Positions 54,036 to 62,569 of a DNA stretch of 64,000 nt are shown here, one piece after another. Source of the DNA: CBDCNH01 sp965219015 (lineage in GTDB: Bacteria; Pseudomonadota; Alphaproteobacteria; Rhodobacterales; Rhodobacteraceae); contig CBDCNH010000011.1 in NCBI GenBank assembly GCA_965219015.1, forward strand, positions 434,001-498,000, in the 5' to 3' direction. Within the stretch, counting starts at the first letter, position 1. Every line of letters starts with the position of its first letter. Below the pieces are notes generated by a model. The model saw only the letters and a list, made by a program, of their open reading frames with translations, was not told where the DNA came from and did no database searches. Both the position numbers and the translations under genes were made by a program.

Positions 54036-56015
54036 TCAAACCGCCCGGCTCAGGGTCATCCAGGTGATGAGCGCGGCAAGCCCCACCACGATGGCGAAGG
54101 CGTAGGTGAAGATGTACCCCGATTGCGCCCGCCCCGCGAGGCGGGTGAAGAACGGCACGATCCCCATCGCGAGCCCGTTGATGCCGCCGTCGATGGCGCC
54201 CTCGTCGCCGCCCTTCCACAGCACCCGCCCGATGATGCGCGTCGGGCGCACGAAGATGGCGGCGTAGATCTCGTCGAAGTACCACTTGTTGAGGAGGAAG
54301 CCGTAGAGCGGCCGCTGCGTCGCGGCGAGCCGGCCGGGCAGCGACGGGTCGCGGATGTAGAAGAGCCACGCCACCGCGAAGCCCGCGAGCATCGCGAGGA
54401 ATGGGCTCAGGCCGACGAGCCAGGGCACCTCGTGCGCGCGTTCGAGCACGTCGTTGTCGGCCCCGGTGAAGATCGCCGAGCCGAACCATTCGGTGACGCG
54501 CTCATGGTCGCCGAAGAACGGGTAGAACCAGATCATACCCGCAAAGACCGCGCCGAGCGCCAGCACGCCGAGCGGGATCAGCATCACGCGGGGGCTCTCG
54601 TGGGCGTGCTCGTGGGTGTGCTTGCTGCCGCGCGGGGTGCCGTAGAACGTCAGGAACATCAGCCGCCAGGAATAGAAGCTCGTGAACGCCGCGGCGATCA
54701 CGGTGCACCAGAAGCCGTACATCGAGCCCGCGGCCCAGGCGCTCTCGACGATGGCGTCCTTCGACACGAAGCCCGAGAAGCCGACCGGGAAGCCCACGCC
54801 CTCGTCGAGGAACGGGATGCCGACGCCGGTGATCGAGAGCGTGCCGATCATCATCGCCCAGAAGGTCAGCGGGATCTTCTTCCTCAGCCCGCCGTAGTTC
54901 CGCATGTCCTGCTCGTGGTGCATGGCGTGGATCACCGAGCCCGCGCCGAGGAACAGGAGCGCCTTGAAAAAGGCGTGCGTAAAGAGGTGGAACATCGCCG
55001 CCGAGTAGACGCCCGTGCCCGCCGCCACGAACATGTAGCCGAGCTGCGACGTGGTCGAATAGGCGATGACGCGCTTGATGTCGGTCTGCACGAGCCCGAT
55101 CGTGGCGGCGAAGAACGCGGTCGAGGCGCCGATCACGGTGACGAAGGCGAGTGCTGCAGGCGCGTACTCCATCAGCGGCGACATCCGGCAGACGAGGAAC
55201 ACGCCCGCCGTCACCATCGTCGCGGCGTGGATCAGCGCCGACACCGGCGTCGGGCCCTCCATCGCGTCCGGCAGCCAGGTGTGCAGGAAAAGCTGCGCCG
55301 ACTTCCCCATCGCGCCGACGAAGAGGAGGACGCCGATCAGGTTCGCGGCGTTCCACGAGGTCCAGAGGAAGCTCACCTCGGTCGTCGCGAGCTCGGGCGC
55401 CTTGGCGAACACGTCGTCGAGCCGGATGCTGTCCACGAGGAAGAAGAGCCCGAAGATGCCGAGCGCGAAGCCGAAGTCGCCGACCCGGTTGACGATGAAC
55501 GCCTTCATCGCGGCGGCGTTGGCGGACGGCTTGCGGTAGTAGAAGCCGATCAGCAGGTACGACGCCACGCCGACGCCCTCCCAGCCGAAGAACATCTGCA
55601 CGAGGTTGTCTGCCGTCACCAGCATCAGCATCGCGAAGGTGAAGAACGACAGGTACGCGAAGAAGCGCGCCCGGTAGTGCTCGCCCGCGCGGAAGTTGTC
55701 GTCATGCGCCATGTAGCCGAACGAGTAGAGATGCACGACCGCAGAGACGGTAGTGATGACGACGAGCATGATCGCCGTCAGCCGGTCGAGCCGGATCGCC
55801 CAGTCCGCCCCCATCGTGCCCGACTCGATCCAGCGGGCGATCGCGATGTGCTCGACCTCGGGGCCGACGCTGAAGAAGATCGCCCAGGCCAGCAGCGCCG
55901 ACAGGAAGAGGAGCGCCGTCGCCACGATCATCCCCGCCCGCTCGCCGATGGCGCGCCAGCCGAAGCCGCAGACGAGCGCGCCCACGAGCGGCGCGAAGAG
56001 GAGGATGAGGCTCAT
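54036..56015 (-). CDS. nuoL: NADH-quinone oxidoreductase subunit L
   Basis: 659-residue largest antiporter-like subunit of complex I. It has about 16 helices plus the long lateral amphipathic helix at the C-terminus (about residues 510-600) that braces NuoM and NuoN. Signature blocks are FFGWEGVGVASYLLIGFYYR, HTWLPDAMEGPTPVSALIHA and DIKRVIAYSTTSQLGYM. Start ATG 56015 lies about 70 bp after nuoK. Confidence 0.96.
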   Translation of the reverse strand: MSLILLFAPLVGALVCGFGWRAIGERAGMIVATALLFLSALLAWAIFFSVGPEVEHIAIARWIESGTMGADWAIRLDRLTAIMLVVITTVSAVVHLYSFGYMAHDDNFRAGEHYRARFFAYLSFFTFAMLMLVTADNLVQMFFGWEGVGVASYLLIGFYYRKPSANAAAMKAFIVNRVGDFGFALGIFGLFFLVDSIRLDDVFAKAPELATTEVSFLWTSWNAANLIGVLLFVGAMGKSAQLFLHTWLPDAMEGPTPVSALIHAATMVTAGVFLVCRMSPLMEYAPAALAFVTVIGASTAFFAATIGLVQTDIKRVIAYSTTSQLGYMFVAAGTGVYSAAMFHLFTHAFFKALLFLGAGSVIHAMHHEQDMRNYGGLRKKIPLTFWAMMIGTLSITGVGIPFLDEGVGFPVGFSGFVSKDAIVESAWAAGSMYGFWCTVIAAAFTSFYSWRLMFLTFYGTPRGSKHTHEHAHESPRVMLIPLGVLALGAVFAGMIWFYPFFGDHERVTEWFGSAIFTGADNDVLERAHEVPWLVGLSPFLAMLAGFAVAWLFYIRDPSLPGRLAATQRPLYGFLLNKWYFDEIYAAIFVRPTRIIGRVLWKGGDEGAIDGGINGLAMGIVPFFTRLAGRAQSGYIFTYAFAIVVGLAALITWMTLSRAV

Positions 56016-56088
56016 GGGGCACGGTCCCGAAGGGTTTGGGCTGCAGCCTCAATGGCCCAGCGGCGCGGCGAAGAAAACCCCTCGCGCA

Positions 56089-56394
56089 TCAGCCCTTCAT
56101 GACGTTGACGTCTTCGACGTCGATGGTGCCGCGGTTGCGGAAGAAGCACACGAGGATCGCGAGCCCGATGGCCGCCTCCGCAGCGGCGACCGTGAGCACG
56201 AACATGGTGAACACCTGCCCCACGAGGTCGCCGAGATAGGCCGAGAACGCGACGAAGTTGATGTTGACCGCGAGCAGCATCAGCTCGATCGACATCAGGA
56301 TGACGATGACGTTCTTGCGGTTGAGGAAGATCCCGAAGACCCCGATCACGAAGAGCGCCGCCGCGACGATTAGGTAGTGCTCGATCCCGATCAC
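56089..56394 (-). CDS. nuoK: NADH-quinone oxidoreductase subunit K
   Basis: 101-residue, three-helix membrane subunit of complex I with the usual glutamates in helices 2 and 3 (MSIELMLLAVNINFVA and AAAEAAIGLAILV). GTG 56394 gives exactly the standard length and overlaps the stop of the 28-codon ORF upstream (GTGA), so its translation is probably coupled to that small ORF. Confidence 0.95.
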   Translation of the reverse strand: MIGIEHYLIVAAALFVIGVFGIFLNRKNVIVILMSIELMLLAVNINFVAFSAYLGDLVGQVFTMFVLTVAAAEAAIGLAILVCFFRNRGTIDVEDVNVMKG

Positions 56395-56477
56395 CGGCGA
56401 AACCCGCCGAAGCCGACGCCGAAGACCAGGATCAGGATCACGATCACGGCCGCGATGAGGATGGTGTTTCGTGGCAT
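56391..56477 (-). CDS. 28-residue hydrophobic small ORF between nuoJ and nuoK
   Basis: Begins MPRNTILIAAVIVILILV and ends GGFRR, a single predicted membrane helix. ATG 56477 follows AGGAGG with a five-base gap, the strongest ribosome-binding site in this part of the operon. Its TGA overlaps the nuoK GTG. It could be a real micro-subunit or assembly peptide, or a leader that delivers ribosomes to the GTG-started nuoK. No family is recognised. Confidence 0.65.
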   Translation of the reverse strand: MPRNTILIAAVIVILILVFGVGFGGFRR

Positions 56478-56486
56478 GGCGCCCTC

Positions 56487-57101
56487 CTAGAGACCCTGGC
56501 CCGGTTTCACGTCGCGAAGGGCCATGGCCTTGGCCGGGTCGCGGTACATCTGCGCGAGCACGTTCTGCCGCCGGATGCCGACGCGGTGCCGCAGCGTCAG
56601 CACGATCGCCCCGATCATCGCGACGAGGAGGATGAGCCCCGCCGTCTCGAAGAGGAACATGTAGCGGTCGTAGATCAGGAGCCCCAGCGCGGCCGTGTTC
56701 TGCACCGCGAGCGGACTGGGCGTCACCGCGACGCGCAGCCCGGGTGCGGCGTCGGACGAGGTCCAGGCCCCATAGGCGAGGGCCAGCTGCATCAGGAGGA
56801 TCACTCCGATGAGCCCCGCGAGCGGGATGTACTTCGCCATCTCGGCCTTCAGCTCGGAGAAGTCGACGTCGAGCATCATCACGACGAAGAGGAAGAGCAC
56901 CGCGACCGCGCCGACGTAGACGATGACGAGGAGCATCGCCACGAACTCGGCACCAAGGAGGATGAAGAGGCCCGCCGACGACAGGAACGCGAGGATGAGC
57001 CAGAGTACCGAATGAACCGGGTTCCGCGCCACCGTGACGAAGAGCGCGGACGTGATCGTGACGATGGAAAACGCGTAGAACGCGAGCGCGGGGAGCGTCA
57101 T
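56487..57101 (-). CDS. nuoJ: NADH-quinone oxidoreductase subunit J
   Basis: 204-residue five-helix membrane subunit of complex I. The pi-bulge helix region AVAVLFLFVVMMLDVDF and the first helices FYAFSIVTITSALFVT and HSVLWLILAFLSSAGLFILL are typical. The C-terminal 30 residues after the last helix are charged and reach the cytoplasm. It lies 51 bp after nuoI and 9 bp before the 28-codon ORF. Confidence 0.95.
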   Translation of the reverse strand: MTLPALAFYAFSIVTITSALFVTVARNPVHSVLWLILAFLSSAGLFILLGAEFVAMLLVIVYVGAVAVLFLFVVMMLDVDFSELKAEMAKYIPLAGLIGVILLMQLALAYGAWTSSDAAPGLRVAVTPSPLAVQNTAALGLLIYDRYMFLFETAGLILLVAMIGAIVLTLRHRVGIRRQNVLAQMYRDPAKAMALRDVKPGQGL

Positions 57102-57152
57102 GGCCGCGCGCTCCGAAGTCTCCCGATCCGTGATGCCGGCATGCCCGTCTCC

Positions 57153-57647
57153 CTACCTGTACGGCGCGTCGAGCTCGAGGTTGCGCGCGATCTCGCCTTC
57201 CCATCGGTCGCCGTTCTCGAGGAGCTTGGCCTTGTCGTAGTAGAGCTCCTCGCGCGTCTCGGTCGAGAACTCGAAGTTCGGCCCCTCGACGATGGCATCG
57301 ACCGGGCAGGCCTCCTGGCAGAAGCCGCAGTAGATGCACTTCGTCATGTCGATGTCGTAGCGCGTGGTGCGGCGCGAGCCGTCCTCGCGCGGCTCGGCGT
57401 CGATGGTGATCGCCTGCGCGGGACAGATCGCCTCGCAGAGCTTGCACGCGATGCAGCGCTCCTCGCCCGAGGGATAGCGCCGGAGCGCGTGCTCGCCGCG
57501 GTAGCGCGGGCTCAGCGGCCCCTTCTCGTGCGGGTAGTTGAGCGTCGCCTTGGGCGCGAAGAAGTACTTCAGCCCGAGGCCGAAGCCCTTGATGAAATCC
57601 GCGAGCAGGAAGTACTTCGCCGCCTTCACGTAATCGAGTGCCATCAT
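57153..57647 (-). CDS. nuoI: NADH-quinone oxidoreductase subunit I
   Basis: 164-residue ferredoxin-like subunit of complex I carrying clusters N6a and N6b. The two four-cysteine motifs are CIACKLCEAICP and CIYCGFCQEACP. Two adjacent ATGs exist: 57647 overlaps the methyltransferase stop (ATGA), and 57644 has better spacing from GGAGG; either is possible. The upstream neighbour is a methyltransferase instead of nuoH. Confidence 0.95.
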   Translation of the reverse strand: MMALDYVKAAKYFLLADFIKGFGLGLKYFFAPKATLNYPHEKGPLSPRYRGEHALRRYPSGEERCIACKLCEAICPAQAITIDAEPREDGSRRTTRYDIDMTKCIYCGFCQEACPVDAIVEGPNFEFSTETREELYYDKAKLLENGDRWEGEIARNLELDAPYR

Positions 57648-58417
57648 GTGCCTCCGGTCATCGCGCCTGCGTCCGCGCGCGCCCAGCGGGCGGCGTAGTC
57701 GCTTTGCTGCACAGCGCCCGCGAGCCGGGCGCCGGCGGGCTTTCGCACCTCATAATAGAGATAGACGCGGCCCTCCGGCATGCGGCCTTTGAGCCTGAGC
57801 CGCCGGCCTGCCTCGGCCGGGTCGGGGAAGTCGAGGGGCTCGGCGCCGGGGATCTTCCGCAGGCCGGCGCAGCGCACCACCTCGCAGCCCGCGCGGCGCT
57901 TCCAGAACGACCACACGAGCTCGGGGCTGAACTGGTACATGCCGTGACCGGCCCAGCCGTTCATCCCGTTCGCCGACACGAAGCGCCCGCCCGGCGCCAG
58001 CATCGCGAACACGTTCTCGAGCGCCGCCCGCGTGTCGAACACGTGCTCGATGGTGCCGCCGTCGAAGATGAGGTCGAACGCACCGTGCAGGGCGCCGGGC
58101 ACGGGCTCGTTCAGATCCTGCACATGCGCGCCCTGCCCCTCCGGCGTCCCGTCCGGCATCTCGGCCGCGGTCATGTCCATCGTCTCGACGGCGCCGAGCC
58201 CGAGCCCGGCGAAGAGCGCCTCGGCGAAGCCGTCGTCCTGCAGCAGGTCGAACCGCCGCTTGCGGATGCCCGCGGCCCTCAGTGCAGCCTCGTAACTCTT
58301 CGCGTACGGCGCCTCGATGGCGAAGCGCTGGCGGCCGAGCATCAACGACCGGCCCTCGGGCCGGAAGCGCGCCGCGAGGCCGCAGAGCTCGGCGAAGAGG
58401 GTGGCGTCAATGCCCAT
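57644..58417 (-). CDS. SAM-dependent methyltransferase embedded between nuoH and nuoI
   Basis: 257-residue class I methyltransferase-like protein. The core shows HVQDLNEPVPGALHGAFDLI and FDGGTIEHVFDT (motif IV region), the post-core AMLAPGGRFVSANG and GHGMYQFSPELVWSFW, a block common in methyltransferases of surface-glycan clusters. A glycine-rich motif I is weak (GLGLGAVETMDMT). Its ATG overlaps the nuoH stop (TGATG) and its stop overlaps nuoI (ATGA), so it is fully built into the operon. A role in complex I modification or assembly is conceivable but unproven; it may equally be an unrelated passenger. Confidence 0.82.
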   Translation of the reverse strand: MGIDATLFAELCGLAARFRPEGRSLMLGRQRFAIEAPYAKSYEAALRAAGIRKRRFDLLQDDGFAEALFAGLGLGAVETMDMTAAEMPDGTPEGQGAHVQDLNEPVPGALHGAFDLIFDGGTIEHVFDTRAALENVFAMLAPGGRFVSANGMNGWAGHGMYQFSPELVWSFWKRRAGCEVVRCAGLRKIPGAEPLDFPDPAEAGRRLRLKGRMPEGRVYLYYEVRKPAGARLAGAVQQSDYAARWARADAGAMTGGT

Positions 58418-59454
58418 CAGGCCGGCACCACCCAGCGCGCCCAGGCCCCTCCCAGTACCTCGAACTTGGCGAGGAACGCGACGAGCACCACCCAGAAGAT
58501 CGACATCGGCAGGAACACCTTCCAGCCGAGCCGCATCAACTGGTCGTAGCGGTAGCGCGGCACCACGGCCTTCACCATCGCGAACATGAAGAAGAAGAAC
58601 GCCATCTTGCCGACCATCCAGAGCGCGCCGTCGGGCAGACCCGGAATGGGCGAGAGCCAGCCGCCGAAGAAGAGCAGGCTGATGAGCGCGCACATCAAGA
58701 AGATCGCGATGTACTCGCCGGCCATGAAGAGGAGGTACGGCGTCGAGGAATACTCGACCATGAACCCCGCGACGAGCTCGCTCTCGGCCTCGGGGAGGTC
58801 GAACGGCGGGCGGTTGGTCTCGGCGAGCGAGGAGATGAAGAACAGGATCATCACCGGCAGGTGCGGCAGCCAGTACCAGTTCAGGAGCCCGAACGCGCCC
58901 CGCTGCGCCTCGACGATGGCGTTGAAGTTCATCGAGCCCGTCGAGATGATGACGCCGATGATGATGAGGCCGAGCGAGACCTCGTAGGAGATCATCTGCG
59001 CCGCCGACCGGAGCGAGCCGAGGAACGGGTACTTCGAGTTCGACGCCCAGCCGCCCATGATGACGCCGTAGACCTCGAGCGACGACACGGCGAAGACGAA
59101 GAGGATCGCCACGTTGATGTTCGACAGCACCCAGGTCTCGGAGAACGGGATCACCGCCCAGGCGAGGACGGCGAGCACGAACGAGATCATGGGCGCCAGG
59201 AAGAACACCGAGCGGTCGGCGCCCGCAGGGACGACGATCTCCTTGAAGACGTACTTCATCGCGTCGGCGACCGATTGCAGCAGCCCGAACGCGCCGACGA
59301 CATTGGGGCCTCGCCGCATCTGCACCGCGGCCCAGACCTTGCGGTCGCCGTAGACGAGGAAGAGGAGTGAGATCATCACGAAGGCGATCACCAGCAGGCC
59401 TTGCGCCGCGATCAGGAGCGCGATGCCGGGGCCCGTCGAGAAGAAGTCAGCCAT
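58417..59454 (-). CDS. nuoH: NADH-quinone oxidoreductase subunit H
   Basis: 345-residue membrane subunit that forms much of the quinone chamber of complex I. Hallmarks are VYGDRKVWAAVQMRRGPNVV, the loop SSLAETNRPPFDLPEAESEL with its acidic residues, and VEYSSTPYLLFMAGEY. Eight helices are visible. It begins 85 bp after nuoG. Its final TGA is shared with the ATG of the following methyltransferase. Confidence 0.96.
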   Translation of the reverse strand: MADFFSTGPGIALLIAAQGLLVIAFVMISLLFLVYGDRKVWAAVQMRRGPNVVGAFGLLQSVADAMKYVFKEIVVPAGADRSVFFLAPMISFVLAVLAWAVIPFSETWVLSNINVAILFVFAVSSLEVYGVIMGGWASNSKYPFLGSLRSAAQMISYEVSLGLIIIGVIISTGSMNFNAIVEAQRGAFGLLNWYWLPHLPVMILFFISSLAETNRPPFDLPEAESELVAGFMVEYSSTPYLLFMAGEYIAIFLMCALISLLFFGGWLSPIPGLPDGALWMVGKMAFFFFMFAMVKAVVPRYRYDQLMRLGWKVFLPMSIFWVVLVAFLAKFEVLGGAWARWVVPA

Positions 59455-59539
59455 GATGCCTCGGGGATGCGGCGCGGGTGCGCGCCCGGTCAGGGGATAG
59501 CAGAAACGCGCGCGCGAGCGCCACCCGTTTCGCGCGCGC

Positions 59540-61558
59540 TCATTCGGCCGCCAGCGGCCGCGCCTCGCGGAGCATGGCGTCGCGCGAGAGCTGCGCCATG
59601 ACGCCCGACGCCCGCGCGATCGGGTTGGTGAGGTAGAAGTCGCGCACCGCGGGCCCGAGCGCGCCGTCGCTCCGGGTGCCTTGCGGCACCGGGGCCGCGG
59701 CATTCTCGGGGACCGCGTCGATGCGGCCGAGATGCGGCACGGCGGCGACGAGCGCGCGGCGCAGCTCCGACAGGCTGTCGTAGGGCAACGCCGCGCCGAG
59801 CTCGGCCGAGAGCGCGCGCAGGATCGCCCAGTTCTCCTTGGCGTCGCCCGGCGCGAAACCCGCGCGGAACGCGAGCTGCGGGCGCCCTTCGGTGTTGACG
59901 AAGAGCCCGTTCTCCTCGGTCCAGGCGGCGGCGGGCAGGATCACGTCGGCCCGGTGCGCGCCGCGGTCGCCGTGGCTGCCCTGGTAGATCACGAACGGCC
60001 CCGCGGGGATCTCGACCTCGTCGGCGCCGAGGTTCAGGACCACCTCCGCCCCGTCGAGCGCCGCGGCGATGCCGCCCTCGGTCACAGCGCCCACATCGAG
60101 CGCGCCCACGCGGGAGGCGGCCGTGTGCAGCACGATGAGCCCGCTTGCGGTCCGCTCGGCGAGCGTCACGGCATCGGCGAGCACCGCCGCACCGCCTTCG
60201 CCCAAGAGCCCGCCCTGCCCCACGATCACCAGCGACGGCGCATCCGCGATGTCGGAGAAGTCGCGATCGAGCGCGTCCCCGAGCGCCTTGCGGTCAGTGC
60301 CGGCATGGGCATGCGCGTAGGTCAGGTCCGCCGCTGCGCCGAAGAGCTCGACCTCGGCGCCGTTGATCCAGGCCTTGCGGATGCGCGCATCGAGCACCGG
60401 CGCCTCGAGCCGCGGGTTGGTGCCCACAAGGAAGATGTGCCTGGCCGTGTCGATGGCCTCGATCGGCGCCGTGCCGGCATAGCCCGCCCGGTTGCCGGCG
60501 GGGAGCGCCGCGCCGTCGGTCCGACACTCGACACGGCCGCCCTGCCCTTCGACCAACGCCTTCAGCGCGAACACGGCCTCGACGGGAGCGAGGTCGCCCA
60601 CGAGCCCCGCCACGCGGCGGCCATCCATCGCCTGCGCGACCGCTGCCAGCGCCTCCGGCCACGTCGCCCGGCGCAGCTTGCCGGCCTCGCGGATATACGG
60701 GCTGTCGAGCCGCTGCCGGCGCAGGCCGTCGAAGCAGAACCGCGTCTTGTCGGAGATCCACTCCTCGTTCACGCCGTCGTGGTTGCGCGGCAGGATCCGC
60801 ATCACCTCGCGGCCCTTTGCGTCGACGCGGATGTTGGAGCCGAGCGCATCCATCACGTCGATGGTCTCGGTCTTCCTGAGCTCCCACGGCCGCGCGGTGT
60901 AGGCATAGGGTTTCGAGGTCAGCGCGCCGACCGGGCAAAGGTCGATGATGTTGCCCTGCAGGTTCGATGCGAGCGTCTGGCTGAGATAGGTCGTGATCTC
61001 GGCGTCCTCGCCGCGCCCGGTCTGGCCCATCTCGGCGATGCCCGCGACCTCGGTGGTGAAGCGCACGCAGCGCGTGCAGGAGATGCAGCGCGTCATCCGC
61101 GTGCCGACGAGCGGTCCGAGGTCGAGATCCTCCGAGGCGCGCTTCGGCTCGCGGTAGCGGCTGAAGTCCACGCCGTAGGCCATCGCCTGGTCCTGCAGAT
61201 CGCATTCGCCGCCCTGGTCGCAGATCGGGCAGTCGAGCGGATGGTTGATGAGGAGGAACTCCATCACCCCCTCGCGGGCCTTCTTGACCATCGGCGAGTT
61301 GGTGCGGATCTCGGGCGGGGCGCCGTCCTTGCCGGGGCGCATGTCCTTGACCTGCATGGCGCAGGACGCGGCGGGCTTCGGCGGGCCGCCCACGACCTCG
61401 ACGAGGCACATCCGGCAGTTCCCCGCGATGGAGAGCCGCTCGTGGTAGCAGAACCGCGGGATCTCGACGCCCGCCTGCTCGCAGGCCTGGATCAGCGTCA
61501 GCGCCGGATCGACCTCGACCACGCGCCCGTCGATCATCAGCTTCCTGAGTTCGGCCAT
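59540..61558 (-). CDS. nuoG: NADH-quinone oxidoreductase subunit G
   Basis: 672-residue iron-sulfur subunit of complex I. The N-terminal [2Fe-2S] domain has FCYHERLSIAGNCRMCLVEV. The His-Cys3 cluster is in HPLDCPICDQGGECDLQDQ, the [4Fe-4S] set in CISCTRCVRF, and a molybdopterin-oxidoreductase-like C-terminal part follows from about residue 220. GGAGGGTG precedes ATG 61558. Between nuoG and nuoF there are three extra small genes. Confidence 0.96.
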   Translation of the reverse strand: MAELRKLMIDGRVVEVDPALTLIQACEQAGVEIPRFCYHERLSIAGNCRMCLVEVVGGPPKPAASCAMQVKDMRPGKDGAPPEIRTNSPMVKKAREGVMEFLLINHPLDCPICDQGGECDLQDQAMAYGVDFSRYREPKRASEDLDLGPLVGTRMTRCISCTRCVRFTTEVAGIAEMGQTGRGEDAEITTYLSQTLASNLQGNIIDLCPVGALTSKPYAYTARPWELRKTETIDVMDALGSNIRVDAKGREVMRILPRNHDGVNEEWISDKTRFCFDGLRRQRLDSPYIREAGKLRRATWPEALAAVAQAMDGRRVAGLVGDLAPVEAVFALKALVEGQGGRVECRTDGAALPAGNRAGYAGTAPIEAIDTARHIFLVGTNPRLEAPVLDARIRKAWINGAEVELFGAAADLTYAHAHAGTDRKALGDALDRDFSDIADAPSLVIVGQGGLLGEGGAAVLADAVTLAERTASGLIVLHTAASRVGALDVGAVTEGGIAAALDGAEVVLNLGADEVEIPAGPFVIYQGSHGDRGAHRADVILPAAAWTEENGLFVNTEGRPQLAFRAGFAPGDAKENWAILRALSAELGAALPYDSLSELRRALVAAVPHLGRIDAVPENAAAPVPQGTRSDGALGPAVRDFYLTNPIARASGVMAQLSRDAMLREARPLAAE

Positions 61559-61644
61559 GCATCACCCTCCGGCGCCTGTCTGCCACAGACCTAAGCGGAT
61601 CGGCCCGTCACCTCAAGCGGGGTGAGGCGATGCCGCGCAGGGCC

Positions 61645-61902
61645 CTAGTGCTCGGCGTCCTCGGCCTGCCGGTGCTTCAGGTCGGCCTGGCTCTCGCCCT
61701 GCGCCGCGGCCATGCGCTTCTCGATGGCGGGCACCGCGACATAGGAGATGAGCGGCACCGTGAGCGCCGTCGAGATCAGGATCTCGACGTAGAGCGGCAG
61801 GTCGATCTCGAAATACTGGAAGCCGTAGCTCACCACGAGCACCGCCGGATAGACCGCGAGCCAGACGAAGACGTTCTGGACGAGGCTCTCCCAGGGCGAC
61901 AT
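61645..61902 (-). CDS. Small membrane protein in the nuo operon
   Basis: 85-residue protein with two hydrophobic helices (NVFVWLAVYPAVLVVSYGFQ and LYVEILISTALTVPLISYVA) and a charged tail that ends EDAEH. It lies three bases after the DUF3291 gene and 86 bp before nuoG. The look is of a real expressed membrane protein; I do not recognise a family. Location within the operon suggests coexpression with complex I only. Confidence 0.72.
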   Translation of the reverse strand: MSPWESLVQNVFVWLAVYPAVLVVSYGFQYFEIDLPLYVEILISTALTVPLISYVAVPAIEKRMAAAQGESQADLKHRQAEDAEH

Positions 61903-61905
61903 CGC

Positions 61906-62397
61906 TCAGGCGGCCACCACCGCGCAGCCGCGGGGCCGGGCGAGGCCACGGGCCTCGAGCCAGTCCCAGCCGAACGCCGCGCCCGTGTCGCCCTGCCGCG
62001 CGCGGAGGTCGAGCCGCGCCCGCGCCTCGGCGAGCGTCGGGCGATGGCCTGCGGGCACCCACCACATCGCGAAGTGCATGGCACCCAGCACCTCGAACCA
62101 TTCCGCGCGGCGCTCGTAGAACTGGCGGTGGACGGTCTCGAACACGAACCGCGCGAGGCTCGGCGCGTCCTCCCAGACGGTCAGGTTCGAGACGTAGCGC
62201 GGGTCGCCGTCGAGCTTGACCTCGGTGTTGCCGGTCCCCGGAGCGCCCGAGCCCTCGGCCATCCAGACGAAGCCGGGCATCCGGCGGCCCATCCCGTTGA
62301 TCCGGTCGAGCGCGGCCATGAACTCCGCCACCCGCGGGTCGCCGGTCTCCGCGACGAGGCGCCCGACGTTGATCTCGGCCAGGTGCTGGCCCTTCAT
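61906..62397 (-). CDS. DUF3291-type (antibiotic biosynthesis monooxygenase-like fold) protein
   Basis: 163-residue protein. It shows the DUF3291 pattern LAEINVGRLVAETGDPRVAE, FVWMAEGSG, LTVWEDAPSLARFVF and HRQFYERRAEWFE, and the final WWVPAGHRPTLAEA. The fold is a ferredoxin-like dimer; some relatives bind haem or act as small monooxygenases, but this family has no established reaction. ATG 62397 overlaps the preceding 51-codon ORF (ATGA), so it is translated with the nuo messenger. Confidence 0.85.
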   Translation of the reverse strand: MKGQHLAEINVGRLVAETGDPRVAEFMAALDRINGMGRRMPGFVWMAEGSGAPGTGNTEVKLDGDPRYVSNLTVWEDAPSLARFVFETVHRQFYERRAEWFEVLGAMHFAMWWVPAGHRPTLAEARARLDLRARQGDTGAAFGWDWLEARGLARPRGCAVVAA

Positions 62398-62549
62398 GCC
62401 GCGCGGAACGGAAGAAGCGCGCGCAGCCACGCGACCAGACGCACCGCGGCAATCGGTCGAGGCCGCAGTTCGCGCGTCGGTTCGAGCGCTTTCATCCGCG
62501 CCTCGATCTCGCGTGCGAGAAGCTGATGGCTGACGCCGTGGAGACACAT
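62394..62549 (-). CDS. 51-residue ORF between nuoF and the DUF3291 gene
   Basis: Starts MCLHGVSHQLLAREIEARMK and is rich in Arg, Leu and Ala, with a short hydrophobic patch near the C-terminus (VRLVAWLRALLPF) that could be an amphipathic helix. ATG 62549 has GAAAGGG upstream, and its stop overlaps the DUF3291 start. No family is recognised; the coupling is the main sign that it is real. Confidence 0.55.
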   Translation of the reverse strand: MCLHGVSHQLLAREIEARMKALEPTRELRPRPIAAVRLVAWLRALLPFRAA

Positions 62550-62569
62550 GGTCGAACCCTTTCGCTGCG

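Noticed and set aside
52434..56102. A continuous plus-strand open frame of more than 1200 codons opposite nuoL-nuoM-nuoN.
   Set aside because: It is antisense to well-conserved complex I genes and made of Arg/Glu/His-rich low-complexity sequence, the usual shadow of very high third-position GC.
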